Shown piece by piece: positions 42,489 through 51,409 of a stretch of DNA of 64,000 nucleotides. The position numbers were made by a program, and so were the translations under genes. This DNA comes from Tolypothrix sp. PCC 7712 (lineage in GTDB: Bacteria > Cyanobacteriota > Cyanobacteriia > Cyanobacteriales > Nostocaceae). Every line of letters begins with the position of its first letter. Position 1 is the first letter of the stretch. Location: positions 7,813,390 to 7,877,389 of the forward strand of contig NZ_CP063785.1 in assembly GCF_025860405.1 (NCBI RefSeq). Direction: 5' to 3'. Under the pieces are notes generated by a model. It saw only the letters and a list, made by a program, of their open reading frames with translations. It was not told the origin of the DNA and did no database searches.

Positions 42489-44000
42489 ATGCCTTTTCCC
42501 AGATCCAGCGGCATTTTGCTGCATCCAACTTCATTTCCCAGCCGATTTGGCATTGGGGATTTAGGCTTAGAAGCTTACCGTTTTATTGATTTTCTCAAAG
42601 ATAGCTACCAACAATACTGGCAAGTTCTACCTTTGGGCCCTACTGGGTATGGCAATTCGCCTTATATGTCTTACTCAGCAATGGCGGGAAATCCCTTGCT
42701 GATTAGCCCAGAACAACTGCTCAAGGATGACCTACTCACAGAGGAAGACTTTGCTAATTTACCAGGATTTCCGGCAAACAAAGTAGATTTCGAGCAGATT
42801 GTACCAATTAAAAATTCTTTACTGCAAAAGGCTTGCGAGAACTTTCACACCAAGGCAACATCGACGCAGCAGAAAAAATTTGCCGAATTTTGCGATCGCA
42901 AAGCTTATTGGCTAGATGATTATGCCTTATTTATGGCGCTCAAAGATACTCAAAATGGTGCCAGTTGGCATACCTGGGAACCTGAAGTTGCCAAGCGTCA
43001 ACCAGAAGCACTGGATCGGGTAAGGCGACAACTGACTCAGGAGATTTTTTATTATAAATTCATCCAATATGAGTTCTTCCAGCAGTGGTCAGAACTCAAA
43101 ACCTATGCAAATAAACACGGTATAGATATTATTGGTGATATTCCGATTTACGTTGCCCATGATAGTGCTGATGTCTGGGCAAATCCTGATATCTTTGCTT
43201 TAGATGAAGAAACTGGCGAAGCCTCGCAAATGGCAGGTGTACCACCAGATTACTTTAGCGCCACAGGTCAATTGTGGGGTAACCCAGTATACAACTGGGA
43301 AGAATTACAAAAGCAAGACTTTAAGTGGTGGTTGCAGCGCTTTGAAGCGATGCTAGATTATGTAGATATTATTCGGATTGACCATTTCCGAGGATTTGAA
43401 GCTTATTGGTCTGTACCTCAAGGTGAAGAAACTGCCATTAATGGTGAATGGATAGAAGCGCCAGGAGGAGCTTTTTTTGAAACTATTCGCCAAAAATTAG
43501 GCAAACTTCCAGTCTTGGCAGAAGATTTAGGCGTAATTACACCAGAGGTAGAAGCATTACGGGACAAGTTTGAATTTCCAGGAATGAAAGTTTTACAATT
43601 TGCCTTTGGTTCCGATCCTGGTAATCCATTTTTACCCTTTAATTACCCACGTAATGCTGTAGTTTATACCGGAACCCACGATAATGACACTACTATCGGT
43701 TGGTTCAATAAAGCTGGCGACTGGGAAAAGGAAAACTTATTGCTTTATTTAGGTTGTGTCAGTCCTGACGGTATCCACTGGGATTTAATTAGACTCGCTT
43801 TAAGTTCCATTGCCAATCAAGCAATTCTTCCCTTACAAGATATTTTGGGATTAGGCGGAGAAGCACGGATGAATTTCCCCAGTGTTGCTGAGGGGAACTG
43901 GGAGTGGCGCTACCAAGAAAACGCTTTAACTAAGGAATTAAGCCACAAACTCAAACGTCTCACCACTTTATATGGACGTGCGCCTAAAGAGTCTTCCTGA
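42489..44000 (+). CDS. malQ: 4-alpha-glucanotransferase (disproportionating enzyme)
   Basis: GH77 enzyme that transfers maltodextrin segments during glycogen metabolism. 503 residues, the usual length of the plant/cyanobacterial type. Motifs: PRSSGILLHPTSFPSRFGIG at the start, DIIGDIPIYVAHDSADVW (about 216-233), catalytic nucleophile Asp in IIRIDHFRGFE (about 294-304), acid/base Glu in VLAEDLGVI (about 340-348) and GTHDNDT (about 396-402). Complete. It runs away from the NUDIX gene and is convergent with rodZ. Confidence 0.96.
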   Translation: MPFPRSSGILLHPTSFPSRFGIGDLGLEAYRFIDFLKDSYQQYWQVLPLGPTGYGNSPYMSYSAMAGNPLLISPEQLLKDDLLTEEDFANLPGFPANKVDFEQIVPIKNSLLQKACENFHTKATSTQQKKFAEFCDRKAYWLDDYALFMALKDTQNGASWHTWEPEVAKRQPEALDRVRRQLTQEIFYYKFIQYEFFQQWSELKTYANKHGIDIIGDIPIYVAHDSADVWANPDIFALDEETGEASQMAGVPPDYFSATGQLWGNPVYNWEELQKQDFKWWLQRFEAMLDYVDIIRIDHFRGFEAYWSVPQGEETAINGEWIEAPGGAFFETIRQKLGKLPVLAEDLGVITPEVEALRDKFEFPGMKVLQFAFGSDPGNPFLPFNYPRNAVVYTGTHDNDTTIGWFNKAGDWEKENLLLYLGCVSPDGIHWDLIRLALSSIANQAILPLQDILGLGGEARMNFPSVAEGNWEWRYQENALTKELSHKLKRLTTLYGRAPKESS

Positions 44001-44052
44001 TTAGTGCTGAGTGGTGAGTCCTGAGTAATGAGTTTTGAATACATAAACTAAA

Positions 44053-44077
44053 GGGGCACAAGCGTTGCTTGTGCCCC
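44053..44077. terminator. Bidirectional hairpin between malQ and rodZ
   Basis: GGGGCACAAGC/GCTTGTGCCCC, a perfect 11-bp stem with a 3-base loop, 53 bases after malQ and 171 bases beyond the rodZ stop. The T run is short on both strands, so strength is uncertain. Confidence 0.65.
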
Positions 44078-44159
44078 AAAAATCGATGTGAATAAGTTGC
44101 TAATTATCATTTTCAGACTAGTAATGTTTAATTTGTAATAGGTAATAGTTAAAAATTTT

Positions 44160-44210
44160 TTCGCAATTACTAATTACCAATTACCAATTACCAATTACCA
44201 AATCCCAACC
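44160..44210. repeat. STRR block (TTACCAA units)
   Basis: Four to five ATTACCA units before the 3' end of the RodZ-like gene. Confidence 0.75.
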
Positions 44211-44247
44211 TTTTATCTACATAATTAACAACTTGGTTGAGTACTCT

Positions 44248-45057
44248 TCAAAATCTAGTTTTAGCCGCAATTTTGATTTCCTCTACCTTTCCTGGCTCTC
44301 CCATTTCCTTAGGTTGCTCCTGATTAACGCTCATCAGTACACCACCAGCATTATCAGTTTTCACTGTTAATTGCTCTTGAGCTTTCCAAGTCCGATGAGT
44401 TCCTTGTGGTAGCGTACCTTCAAATTGTGTTTTGCCATCAGCTACCACACGAATCCAAGATGAGGATTTCAAAATTACACCAATCTGCACTGGCTGACCA
44501 TCTTTGGCACTCAGGAGAGTATTGCTAAATGGTTTAATCTCCAGGGGCTTTGTTGATTGAGCTGGTTGTGCGAAAGACTCTTTTTGAGCGTTGGTTGGGT
44601 TAGTTTGGCTAGTACTTGCTTGTAAAGCAGCGTTATTCAGTATTTGAGATAAGCCACTCACAGAACAAACAATCACAAATATATAAAGTAAGTAAAGATG
44701 CAGAGGACGCAATTGGTTAATGGGCTTATTTGTCCAAGTAGAAGTAGAACTTACCTGTTGATAAACAATCGGAAAAGTGCTAGAAAATTCTACGCCGTTA
44801 AAGCCCAATGCATCAGCAAATTGCCTAATCAATCCTTGAATATAAATTGGTTCTGGCAGCTCGTTTAAATTACCTTCTTCAATAGCCTGTAACAGCCGCT
44901 TAGGAATTCTAGTCATCACAACTACTTCCTCTAGCGATAAACCCTGTTCTTGACGAGAAGCCCAAAGTTGCGCGCCAATTTCTGCTAACTTTTCAGCTCT
45001 TTGTTGCTCTACTGAAAGGGTTTGCGGCTGATTATTCTTTCTTCTGAACCATGTCAT
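44248..45057 (-). CDS. rodZ: RodZ-like membrane protein (HTH_25, DUF4115)
   Basis: RodZ links MreB filaments to the cell-wall elongation machinery. The N-terminal cytoplasmic helix-turn-helix (about 22-90: LAEIGAQLWASRQEQGLSLE, RIPKRLLQAIEEGNLNELPE) is followed by a single membrane helix (about 117-135) and a periplasmic DUF4115 domain (about 195-255: SSWIRVVADGKTQFEGTLPQ). All parts of the 269-residue chain fit. The start lies 26 bases inside the pseudouridine synthase gene, suggesting coupling. Some filamentous forms carry RodZ relatives of uncertain role; the symbol is by domain architecture. Confidence 0.8.
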   Translation of the reverse strand: MTWFRRKNNQPQTLSVEQQRAEKLAEIGAQLWASRQEQGLSLEEVVVMTRIPKRLLQAIEEGNLNELPEPIYIQGLIRQFADALGFNGVEFSSTFPIVYQQVSSTSTWTNKPINQLRPLHLYLLYIFVIVCSVSGLSQILNNAALQASTSQTNPTNAQKESFAQPAQSTKPLEIKPFSNTLLSAKDGQPVQIGVILKSSSWIRVVADGKTQFEGTLPQGTHRTWKAQEQLTVKTDNAGGVLMSVNQEQPKEMGEPGKVEEIKIAAKTRF

Positions 45058-45847
45058 GGTTGATTACACTCCTTAACTCAGCTGAATCCTTAATAGGTGT
45101 GTGCTTAATTTGCTGTTGCAAAAAGCGCATCTCATCATCTTTTAGGGAACGATAGTTACCCGGTTTTAAATAGGGTTGTTTGGATCTTTGTAATTGAATC
45201 GGGCCAATAGCAGTCCGATGTAGTTCAATCACCGGGTAGCCTAATTGTTCGGCTATACGGCGAATCTGGCGGTTGCGTCCCTCCTTTAACACAATTTCTA
45301 ATCTACTGTTAGTAGAAAAACTTTCTATTAGGCGTACCTGGGCTGGTCGTGTTTTTCTCCCTTCTAAAACCACACCTTGTCGCCATATCTGTAAAACTAC
45401 TTCCGATGGATGTCCCTTAACCAATACACTATAAGTTTTCGGGACACTATGGCTAGGATGGGTGAGAGAAAATGTCAGTTCGCCATCGTTAGTAAGTAAT
45501 AATGCTCCTGTAGAATCTGTATCTAAACGCCCTACAGGGTGAATACCTGATCCCTGGCGTAATTCTTTTGGTAGTAAATCTAAAACAGTTGTTCTTCCCT
45601 GAGGATCGTAGCAAGTGGAAACTACTCCAGCAGGTTTATTCAGCAATAAATATGTTAAAGACGGACGTTGCTTAGTAACTACGGGCTTACCGTCAACTGT
45701 AATTTGGTCAGTTTGGGGGTTAACTTTTTGACCTAAATGTGCCAATACTCCATTGATCCGCACGCGCGATCGCCGAATCATTTCTTCAGCTTCACGCCGT
45801 GAGGCAATACCCCATTGGGCAAGAATTTTTTGTAACCGTACCTCCAT
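45032..45847 (-). CDS. 23S rRNA pseudouridine synthase, RsuA/RluB family
   Basis: An S4 RNA-binding domain (about 2-60: RLQKILAQWGIASRREAEEM) precedes the catalytic domain with the family motif VGRLDTDSTGALLLTNDGEL, where Asp in RLDTDST (about 104) is catalytic, and the EGRNRQIRRI element (about 190-199). It converts specific uridines in rRNA to pseudouridine; RluB is the likeliest of RluB/E/F/RsuA but the site cannot be told from sequence by eye. 271 residues. Overlaps rodZ by 26 bases. Confidence 0.92.
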   Translation of the reverse strand: MEVRLQKILAQWGIASRREAEEMIRRSRVRINGVLAHLGQKVNPQTDQITVDGKPVVTKQRPSLTYLLLNKPAGVVSTCYDPQGRTTVLDLLPKELRQGSGIHPVGRLDTDSTGALLLTNDGELTFSLTHPSHSVPKTYSVLVKGHPSEVVLQIWRQGVVLEGRKTRPAQVRLIESFSTNSRLEIVLKEGRNRQIRRIAEQLGYPVIELHRTAIGPIQLQRSKQPYLKPGNYRSLKDDEMRFLQQQIKHTPIKDSAELRSVINHDMVQKKE

Positions 45848-45984
45848 GTGGAATTTGCTTATTCTCTCGCTAACATTTAAATCATAATATTTGCATTTTG
45901 TTGTTAATAGCCATAAATGTTACATTTAAGGCTTGTTTAACTTCAGCCAATTGTAGAGTTTTCACCCATAAACACAGGAGTTGA

Positions 45985-46698
45985 ATGCCAGAGCAGAATT
46001 CAGACCCCAAAAGTAACGGCAAAATCCGCGTAATTACCAATATGCTGAAAACCGCACTTAAGCTGTGGTTGAAAGCACAGGTAACTCAAGTATCGCAAAT
46101 CGAAGTGGAAATTAAAGCAAGCGATCGCCAACTTCTCTCGGGAAAGATTCCTTGGGTATCGATTTTTGCTAGTCATGCCGTTTACCGAGGTCTCCATATA
46201 GGAAAAATTCAACTAGTGGCAGAAAACATACAAGTCAACATCGGCTCAGTCATCAAGGGCAAGCCGCTACGATTGTTAGAGACAGTACCAGTTTTTGGTG
46301 AACTGAGTATGGAAGAACAGGATCTCAATCAATCTCTGTCTTCGGAGTTATTAGCAACGGCTTTAAATGATGTACTGGTTAAACTTTTACCAGAACACTG
46401 CACAAAAACCAAGTCTACTACTTGGCAAGAAATTATCCTGGATACCAATCAAATTATACTGAGTGGCATTCTAGCATCCGAAGGGGAATCTACGCCCGTG
46501 AAGATTTTTCTGGGCTTACAGTTGATCAACGCTCAGGAGTTGCAACTAGCACCCATCCAAATCCAGTACGACATGGTAGTGCAAACAGAAAGTAATCAAG
46601 AACACAATATTGATCTTGGCCCAGAGGTAGATATCCAAGAACTCACGCTGATCCCCGGTAAGTTAGTATGTCGCGGGCGAATTAACGTTAACCCCTGA
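45985..46698 (+). CDS. DUF2993 (LmeA-like) protein
   Basis: Cyanobacterial DUF2993 proteins resemble LmeA, a lipid-binding tubular-fold protein of actinobacteria. Here AQVTQVSQIEVEIKASDRQL (about 31-50) and the block IPWVSIFASHAVYRGLHIGK (about 55-74) match. There is no signal peptide or membrane helix, and the function in cyanobacteria is unknown; lipid binding is inference. AGGAG lies 4 bases before the ATG. Divergent from the pseudouridine synthase gene. Confidence 0.8.
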   Translation: MPEQNSDPKSNGKIRVITNMLKTALKLWLKAQVTQVSQIEVEIKASDRQLLSGKIPWVSIFASHAVYRGLHIGKIQLVAENIQVNIGSVIKGKPLRLLETVPVFGELSMEEQDLNQSLSSELLATALNDVLVKLLPEHCTKTKSTTWQEIILDTNQIILSGILASEGESTPVKIFLGLQLINAQELQLAPIQIQYDMVVQTESNQEHNIDLGPEVDIQELTLIPGKLVCRGRINVNP

Positions 46699-46813
46699 TG
46701 ATTAATAATCAAAAACTCAAGAGACTTAGTATTTATAATAATTTATAATTCTCATGCCAAAGTTCGTGGAAATCACTGAAATTGGCATTAGTTATCATCT
46801 ACGAGATAATGCT

Positions 46814-46876
46814 GAGTAATGAGTAATGAGTAATGAGTAATGAGTAATGAGTAATGAGTAATGAGTAATGAGTAAT
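46814..46876. repeat. Nine perfect tandem copies of GAGTAAT
   Basis: Nine exact 7-base units in a row, followed by a diverged one. This is the most homogeneous STRR in the window, so it is likely to vary in length between strains. Confidence 0.95.
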
Positions 46877-46977
46877 GAGTAGTATAGGAGAGAAGGGGAT
46901 CGGGAAGCACAAGGTAGAGGAAAAGCAGAAAAATCACTATTACCCATTACCAATTAACCATTCCCCATTACCCCTGA

Positions 46978-47868
46978 TTAACTCTCCGTAATTAGCGGTA
47001 ACAACAAAGTGAGAAAATAATAAACTAGGGGAGCGGTAAAAATATAGCTATCTGTACGATCCAAAATTCCACCATGTCCGGGGATTAACTGTCCTGAATC
47101 CTTCACTCCAGCATCACGCTTTAGGGCAGATTCAATCAGATCACCTAACAAACTGGCAATACCAATCAATAGCCCCAATGCTAGACCAGTATAGAGCGCT
47201 CTGGGTAAGTGAAGATAATAAGCACCAGCAAGACCTATGGCAACGCTAGCACTGATCCCAAAGACGGCTCCTTCCACTGTTTTTTTGGGGCTAATATCGG
47301 ATAAACGGGTTTTGCCGAAGAATTTACCAATAGTATAAGCACCGATATCAGCTGCCCAAATACAAAGAAAGGTTAGCACTGTTGCTGTTAAACCTTGCGG
47401 TAGTAATGCAAGATTTCTTTGGTCTAGGATATCTGTCCAACCTGTAGGCCAATAACCTCCTAACGGTATATTACTCAGGGCAGCACTACCAAGCGATCGC
47501 AACCGCACCCAGTAACTTGGTAAGTAACCTACATAAAATAGCCCCATAATTGATGCTGATATATCAGCAATCGTCGCCATTTTGGGTTGAAACAATAGAT
47601 AAAAACAAATAAATGTCCCAGCTATTGGCATCACCGCATCAGCTAACCCCCCATCCAAGGTACAAATTGCCAGTAAGATGAGGCTGACAGACATGGTGGT
47701 TTTAGCTGCGGGAGCTATGCCTCTGGCTCGCACCAAATTAAAATATTCCTGTTGTCCTAAAAAGACCACAATAGCAATCACAATGGTAAAGTACCAACCC
47801 CCCAACAGGGTTGCAAACAGAGCCAGTGCGATCGCCACAATTCCACTAATAATCCGAGACCAAGGCAT
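46978..47868 (-). CDS. cdsA: Phosphatidate cytidylyltransferase CdsA
   Basis: CdsA makes CDP-diacylglycerol from phosphatidate and CTP, the branch point to phosphatidylglycerol. The 296 residues form about eight membrane helices. The signature near the C-terminus is intact: GVKDSGQLIPGHGGILDRTD followed by SYIFTAP (about 260-282). ADIGAYTIGKFFGKTRLSDI with KKTVEGA (about 174-200) is the other hallmark. The gene is alone between repeats and cbiT. Confidence 0.95.
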   Translation of the reverse strand: MPWSRIISGIVAIALALFATLLGGWYFTIVIAIVVFLGQQEYFNLVRARGIAPAAKTTMSVSLILLAICTLDGGLADAVMPIAGTFICFYLLFQPKMATIADISASIMGLFYVGYLPSYWVRLRSLGSAALSNIPLGGYWPTGWTDILDQRNLALLPQGLTATVLTFLCIWAADIGAYTIGKFFGKTRLSDISPKKTVEGAVFGISASVAIGLAGAYYLHLPRALYTGLALGLLIGIASLLGDLIESALKRDAGVKDSGQLIPGHGGILDRTDSYIFTAPLVYYFLTLLLPLITES

Positions 47869-48044
47869 AGCAATAAAGAATGAAAGAATAAGGATGTACC
47901 CCTCCGAAGAAGCAAGCTACGCGTAGCGTCTTTGCAGGAGAAGGATGAAGTTGTAAATATCAGGTTTTATGTATGAATTGCCGCATTTTCAGTAATTTAG
48001 TTGTTTAACTTGATTTTTCATACTTTAGCCTTCATCCTTCGGAT

Positions 48045-48647
48045 TTAGTCTAGTTTCTCACCACTAAGGATAAATATAGGATCAACGGCGGTAAAGGTTT
48101 GAGAAAAGCCGCGCATTTCTAAGCGATTCACCGAAGATTGCACAACTTCAATATTGCGAGCTCTTAATTGAGAAAAAGTCTGAGAAATAGCATATAGATT
48201 TTCTAGATTAGCAGCTGTGGCCACCACTCTCCCTGTTGGTGGTAGATAATTCCACACAGCTTGCAAAATTTCTTGAATGGCCTTTCCCCCTTCAATGCAA
48301 ACACGGTGAGGGGTAACTTTAATATCCTGCAAACAATCCGGCGCGCTACCTTCAATCACTTCGACATTTTTGACTTCAAAGCGATCGCAGTTACGGCGGA
48401 TGAGGTTAGCTACTTCTTCATCCCGTTCGACAGCGATAATTTTGCCACCAGGGCATAAAAGTCCCACTTCTACAGGAATTGTACCTGTACCTGCACCAAT
48501 ATCCCATAACACTGAATCTGCTTGCAGTCGTAGTTGAGCAATCAGCAATAGCCTAACTTCGCGTTGGCTTAAGGGGATTCCAGGTAAGTACTCGAACAAC
48601 TCATCGGGAATACCAGGGGTAATATAAGGCCATATTTGGGAGGACAT
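48045..48647 (-). CDS. cbiT: Precorrin-6Y C15-methyltransferase subunit CbiT
   Basis: CbiT methylates C15 and decarboxylates the precorrin ring in cobalamin synthesis, working with CbiE. The 200-residue Rossmann methyltransferase has the SAM loop WDIGAGTGTIPVEVGLLCPG (about 48-67), ERDEEVANLIRRNCDRF and GSAPDCLQDI. The start IWPYITPGIPDELFEYLPGI is typical of the CbiT group. No other cobalamin gene is in the window. An adenine- or tRNA-methyltransferase is a less likely alternative. Confidence 0.85.
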   Translation of the reverse strand: MSSQIWPYITPGIPDELFEYLPGIPLSQREVRLLLIAQLRLQADSVLWDIGAGTGTIPVEVGLLCPGGKIIAVERDEEVANLIRRNCDRFEVKNVEVIEGSAPDCLQDIKVTPHRVCIEGGKAIQEILQAVWNYLPPTGRVVATAANLENLYAISQTFSQLRARNIEVVQSSVNRLEMRGFSQTFTAVDPIFILSGEKLD

Positions 48648-48742
48648 AAAATTACATATTTATACTAAAGATATCAGCTTGTCTGTTTTGAGTGGTCGTA
48701 GGCTATCAAAAGCTTTTAGACGTAGCGTTATCAGTAATCATC

Positions 48743-50134
48743 ATGACTCAGAAAATATTAAGCGATCGCTACGAAGTTCAACAGGAATTAGGAAAAAAGT
48801 CTGGGCGGCGGACGCTATTAGCCCGTGATTTGGTAACTCAAGAACTTGTAGTTGTGAAGTTACTTTCCTTTGGTGGTGACTTTGAATGGGATGATCTCAA
48901 GCTGTTTGAGCGAGAAGCTGAAACTTTAAAATCTTTATCGCATCCCTTTATTCCTCGCTATTTAGATTATTTTGAGCTAAATACACCTACTATTAATGGA
49001 TTTGCTCTAGTACAAACTTATATCTCAGCACAAACTTTAGAGCAATATTTAAAAGCTGGGCAGATATTTACAGAAGCAGAAGTTAAGCAGATAGCCAAAG
49101 CGCTTTTAGAAATTCTCTGTTACTTGCATGGACTACATCCACCCGTAATTCACCGTGATATTAAGCCCAGCAATATTTTATTAGGCGATCGCTCTGGTAA
49201 TAGCGTCGGTCAAGTTTATTTGGTGGATTTTGGCTCAGTACAAACTGTTTTGGCGACTGAAGGCTCTACTCGTACTATAGTGGGAACCTACGGTTATATG
49301 CCACCAGAACAATTTGGTGGGCGTACTGTCCCAGCTTCGGATCTTTACAGTTTAGGGGCGACATTAATTTATTTGGTAACGGGTATCCAGCCAGCAGATT
49401 TACCCCAAAAAGATTTTCGCATTCAGTTTGAGCAAGCAGCGAATCTCAGCCCCAGCTTCACTAATTGGTTGCAATGGTTAATTGAACCTAACTTAGAAAA
49501 GCGTGCTAGTTCTGCCTTAGAAGCGCTCAAAGCCTTAGAAAAACCGGAAATTCCCCATGCTTTGGCTTTAACTACTGCGAAACCACCTGGGAGCAAAATT
49601 CAACTAACTAAACATCGAGATGCCTTAGAAATTATTATTCCGCCTACTGGCTGGCAACCATCAATGATCTTCTTAGGTACGTTTGCGATCGCCTGGAATT
49701 CATTTATTCTCTTTTGGACAATTAACGCACTCGCCGCCCCTTTTCCTGTCAACCTCCCCTTTGCTTTGTTCTCTCTGCCTTTTTGGGGTGCAGGCGGCTT
49801 GATGATGTATGGTTTTATATTTAGCCTTTGGGGAAGCATCCGCTTACACCTTGATCGGCAAAAAATTACTTTAACTTACAATTTATTAGGATTTAAATCC
49901 CATCGCCCTCAGCCATCACCCAGAGAAAATATTACTAAGTTAGTTTATACGCCGCAGCATTTTACTAAAGACTCAGAAGGTACCCGCACTCAAGTTCCTG
50001 CTCAATTAGATATCTGGGCTGGTGTCCAAAAATATCAAATTGGCGGTAACGATAGTATTAAATCGGATGCAGAACTAGAATGGTTAGCCCATGAATTAAG
50101 CGATTGGTTAGGCATAGAAATTAGTAAACAATAG
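48743..50134 (+). CDS. Serine/threonine protein kinase with C-terminal membrane segment
   Basis: A Hanks-type kinase. The catalytic loop HRDIKPSNIL (137-146), DFG (162-164) and PPE (187-189, replacing APE) are present, as is the ATP-site Lys39 in VVVKLL. The Gly-rich loop is degenerate (LGKKSGRRTLLARD). After the kinase domain (about 10-275), a hydrophobic part (about 305-365) should form two membrane helices, and a beta-rich C-terminal domain follows (about 370-463). MTQKILSDRYEV at 48743 is preferred over the upstream GTG at 48692. Targets unknown. Confidence 0.85.
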   Translation: MTQKILSDRYEVQQELGKKSGRRTLLARDLVTQELVVVKLLSFGGDFEWDDLKLFEREAETLKSLSHPFIPRYLDYFELNTPTINGFALVQTYISAQTLEQYLKAGQIFTEAEVKQIAKALLEILCYLHGLHPPVIHRDIKPSNILLGDRSGNSVGQVYLVDFGSVQTVLATEGSTRTIVGTYGYMPPEQFGGRTVPASDLYSLGATLIYLVTGIQPADLPQKDFRIQFEQAANLSPSFTNWLQWLIEPNLEKRASSALEALKALEKPEIPHALALTTAKPPGSKIQLTKHRDALEIIIPPTGWQPSMIFLGTFAIAWNSFILFWTINALAAPFPVNLPFALFSLPFWGAGGLMMYGFIFSLWGSIRLHLDRQKITLTYNLLGFKSHRPQPSPRENITKLVYTPQHFTKDSEGTRTQVPAQLDIWAGVQKYQIGGNDSIKSDAELEWLAHELSDWLGIEISKQ

Positions 50135-50152
50135 GAAATTATTTTCTGCTGA

Positions 50153-50344
50153 AACCCCATCCTGCTTATACCAGAACTCGAACAAAAACTCCTTCAGCTT
50201 TCTCCCAACCAGAAACTGTATATTATCCAAATTTTGGTTCAAAGCCTGACTACAAATAACACTAACCCAGAGCAACCAAGCAAACTCTCAGAATTTTTCC
50301 GCCAATCCCCTTTTGCTGAAGTGATTAAAGAAATCGACATCTAA
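50153..50344 (+). pseudogene. Antitoxin-like gene remnant without a start codon
   Basis: The frame from a TGA at 50150 to the stop at 50342 encodes about 63 residues, including PELEQKLLQLSPNQKLYIIQ and a C-terminal LSEFFRQSPFAEVIKEID. That pattern resembles small VapB/DUF2281-type antitoxins of cyanobacteria. No ATG, GTG or TTG precedes the conserved part, and no toxin follows. Most likely a decayed toxin-antitoxin unit. Confidence 0.45.
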
Positions 50345-50366
50345 AACAAATAATCTAAACCTTAAT

Positions 50367-50942
50367 TTATGGCTCTAATAAGTGAATTTCTACAAGCGGA
50401 GTTATTACTTTTCCAACCCAGATATTGTTTATTTTTGTTGATTCATTCCACTGATAAAAATCTTTGATACTTTCATGAGATTCATTATATTTAAACCGAA
50501 ATTGATATATTCCCGGATACAGTGGACGGAAAATATAAATATCTTCAGATGGAAATGGTATATTCAACGTCAACTTGCGTTCACGCTTTTTCTTTCGGTT
50601 TTGTATCCAAAAAAGAAAGCTATCACGATAAAAAGTTACTGCCTCTCCTGGAATTAGTAGTACATAATCAGATTCAATTCGTTTACTAAGTCGTTCAGAG
50701 TGTAAACCTGTTAACATGACTTGACCGTCTGGTGCGATCATTTCTGGAAACATCGAATAAAAATGGTATGGGAAGTATAAGGGTGTTTGTCTATTATTGA
50801 TAATCCGAATACCAAGCCTTACAAGAGTATAAACACCACGCTTTACTTCTGGAATGGTTAATTCCCTATCTGATACTACAGTTTCAAACGTAACGTTATC
50901 CACTTCAACAGTCTTAATCTTATTCGATTCAAAAAATGTCAT
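50367..50942 (-). CDS. Hypothetical protein, 191 aa, beta-rich
   Basis: I recognise no family. The chain is rich in alternating hydrophobic residues: YTLVRLGIRIINNRQTPLYF, then VTFYRDSFLFWIQNRKKKRE, and YPGIYQFRFKYNESHESIKD. This suggests an immunoglobulin-like beta-sandwich, with the pattern of a soluble cytoplasmic or secreted domain. A basic run (RKKKRERK, about 116-123) sits in a loop. No signal peptide. The gene is alone; the antitoxin remnant lies just downstream of it in the opposite orientation. Confidence 0.55.
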   Translation of the reverse strand: MTFFESNKIKTVEVDNVTFETVVSDRELTIPEVKRGVYTLVRLGIRIINNRQTPLYFPYHFYSMFPEMIAPDGQVMLTGLHSERLSKRIESDYVLLIPGEAVTFYRDSFLFWIQNRKKKRERKLTLNIPFPSEDIYIFRPLYPGIYQFRFKYNESHESIKDFYQWNESTKINNIWVGKVITPLVEIHLLEP

Positions 50943-51168
50943 GTTAGCTTTTTAATTCCAGACTGAAATAAAAGCAATTCTATAGTTTTATAAGAATTTA
51001 CGCTTGTTATATAAATGATAGGAAAAATATATCTTTAGTATTGTCCATAAATAGTGCGAGTTTATTAGATGAGATTGAGGCTAAACAATATTTCTTCTCC
51101 ACCTACCCAACTACTCTCATCTCTTACTACTCTATGATTTAATTAAGTATCCTTGAGAGGAAGCCTAT

Positions 51169-51342
51169 ATGTTATTTGGACTTGGATGGCCAGAAGTTGC
51201 CATTATTGTGATAGTCGCTGTGGTAATTTTTGGCCCCAAAAAAATCCCCGAATTGGGAAGTGCGCTGGGTAAAACTCTACGGGGTTTTAAGGAGGAAATT
51301 AAAGGTTCTAGTGCGGATAATAACTCAGACCAAGACCAGTAA
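51169..51342 (+). CDS. tatA: Sec-independent translocase subunit TatA
   Basis: A 57-residue TatA/E protein too short to be listed by most ORF filters. The N-terminal membrane helix (LGWPEVAIIVIVAVVIFG, residues 5-22) is followed by the FGPKKIPELG hinge (21-30), the amphipathic helix (about 31-45, LGKTLRGFKEEIKG) and an acidic tail (ADNNSDQDQ). TatA forms the pore for folded proteins, such as the twin-arginine UrtA nearby. GAGAGGAAG lies 6 bases before the ATG. tatC is not in the window. Confidence 0.92.
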   Translation: MLFGLGWPEVAIIVIVAVVIFGPKKIPELGSALGKTLRGFKEEIKGSSADNNSDQDQ

Positions 51343-51409
51343 TCGGCAAAATTGGCAGCATAGCAAAGGTCAATGGTAGAGATACGAGCGATCGCATCTC
51401 TACTATTGA

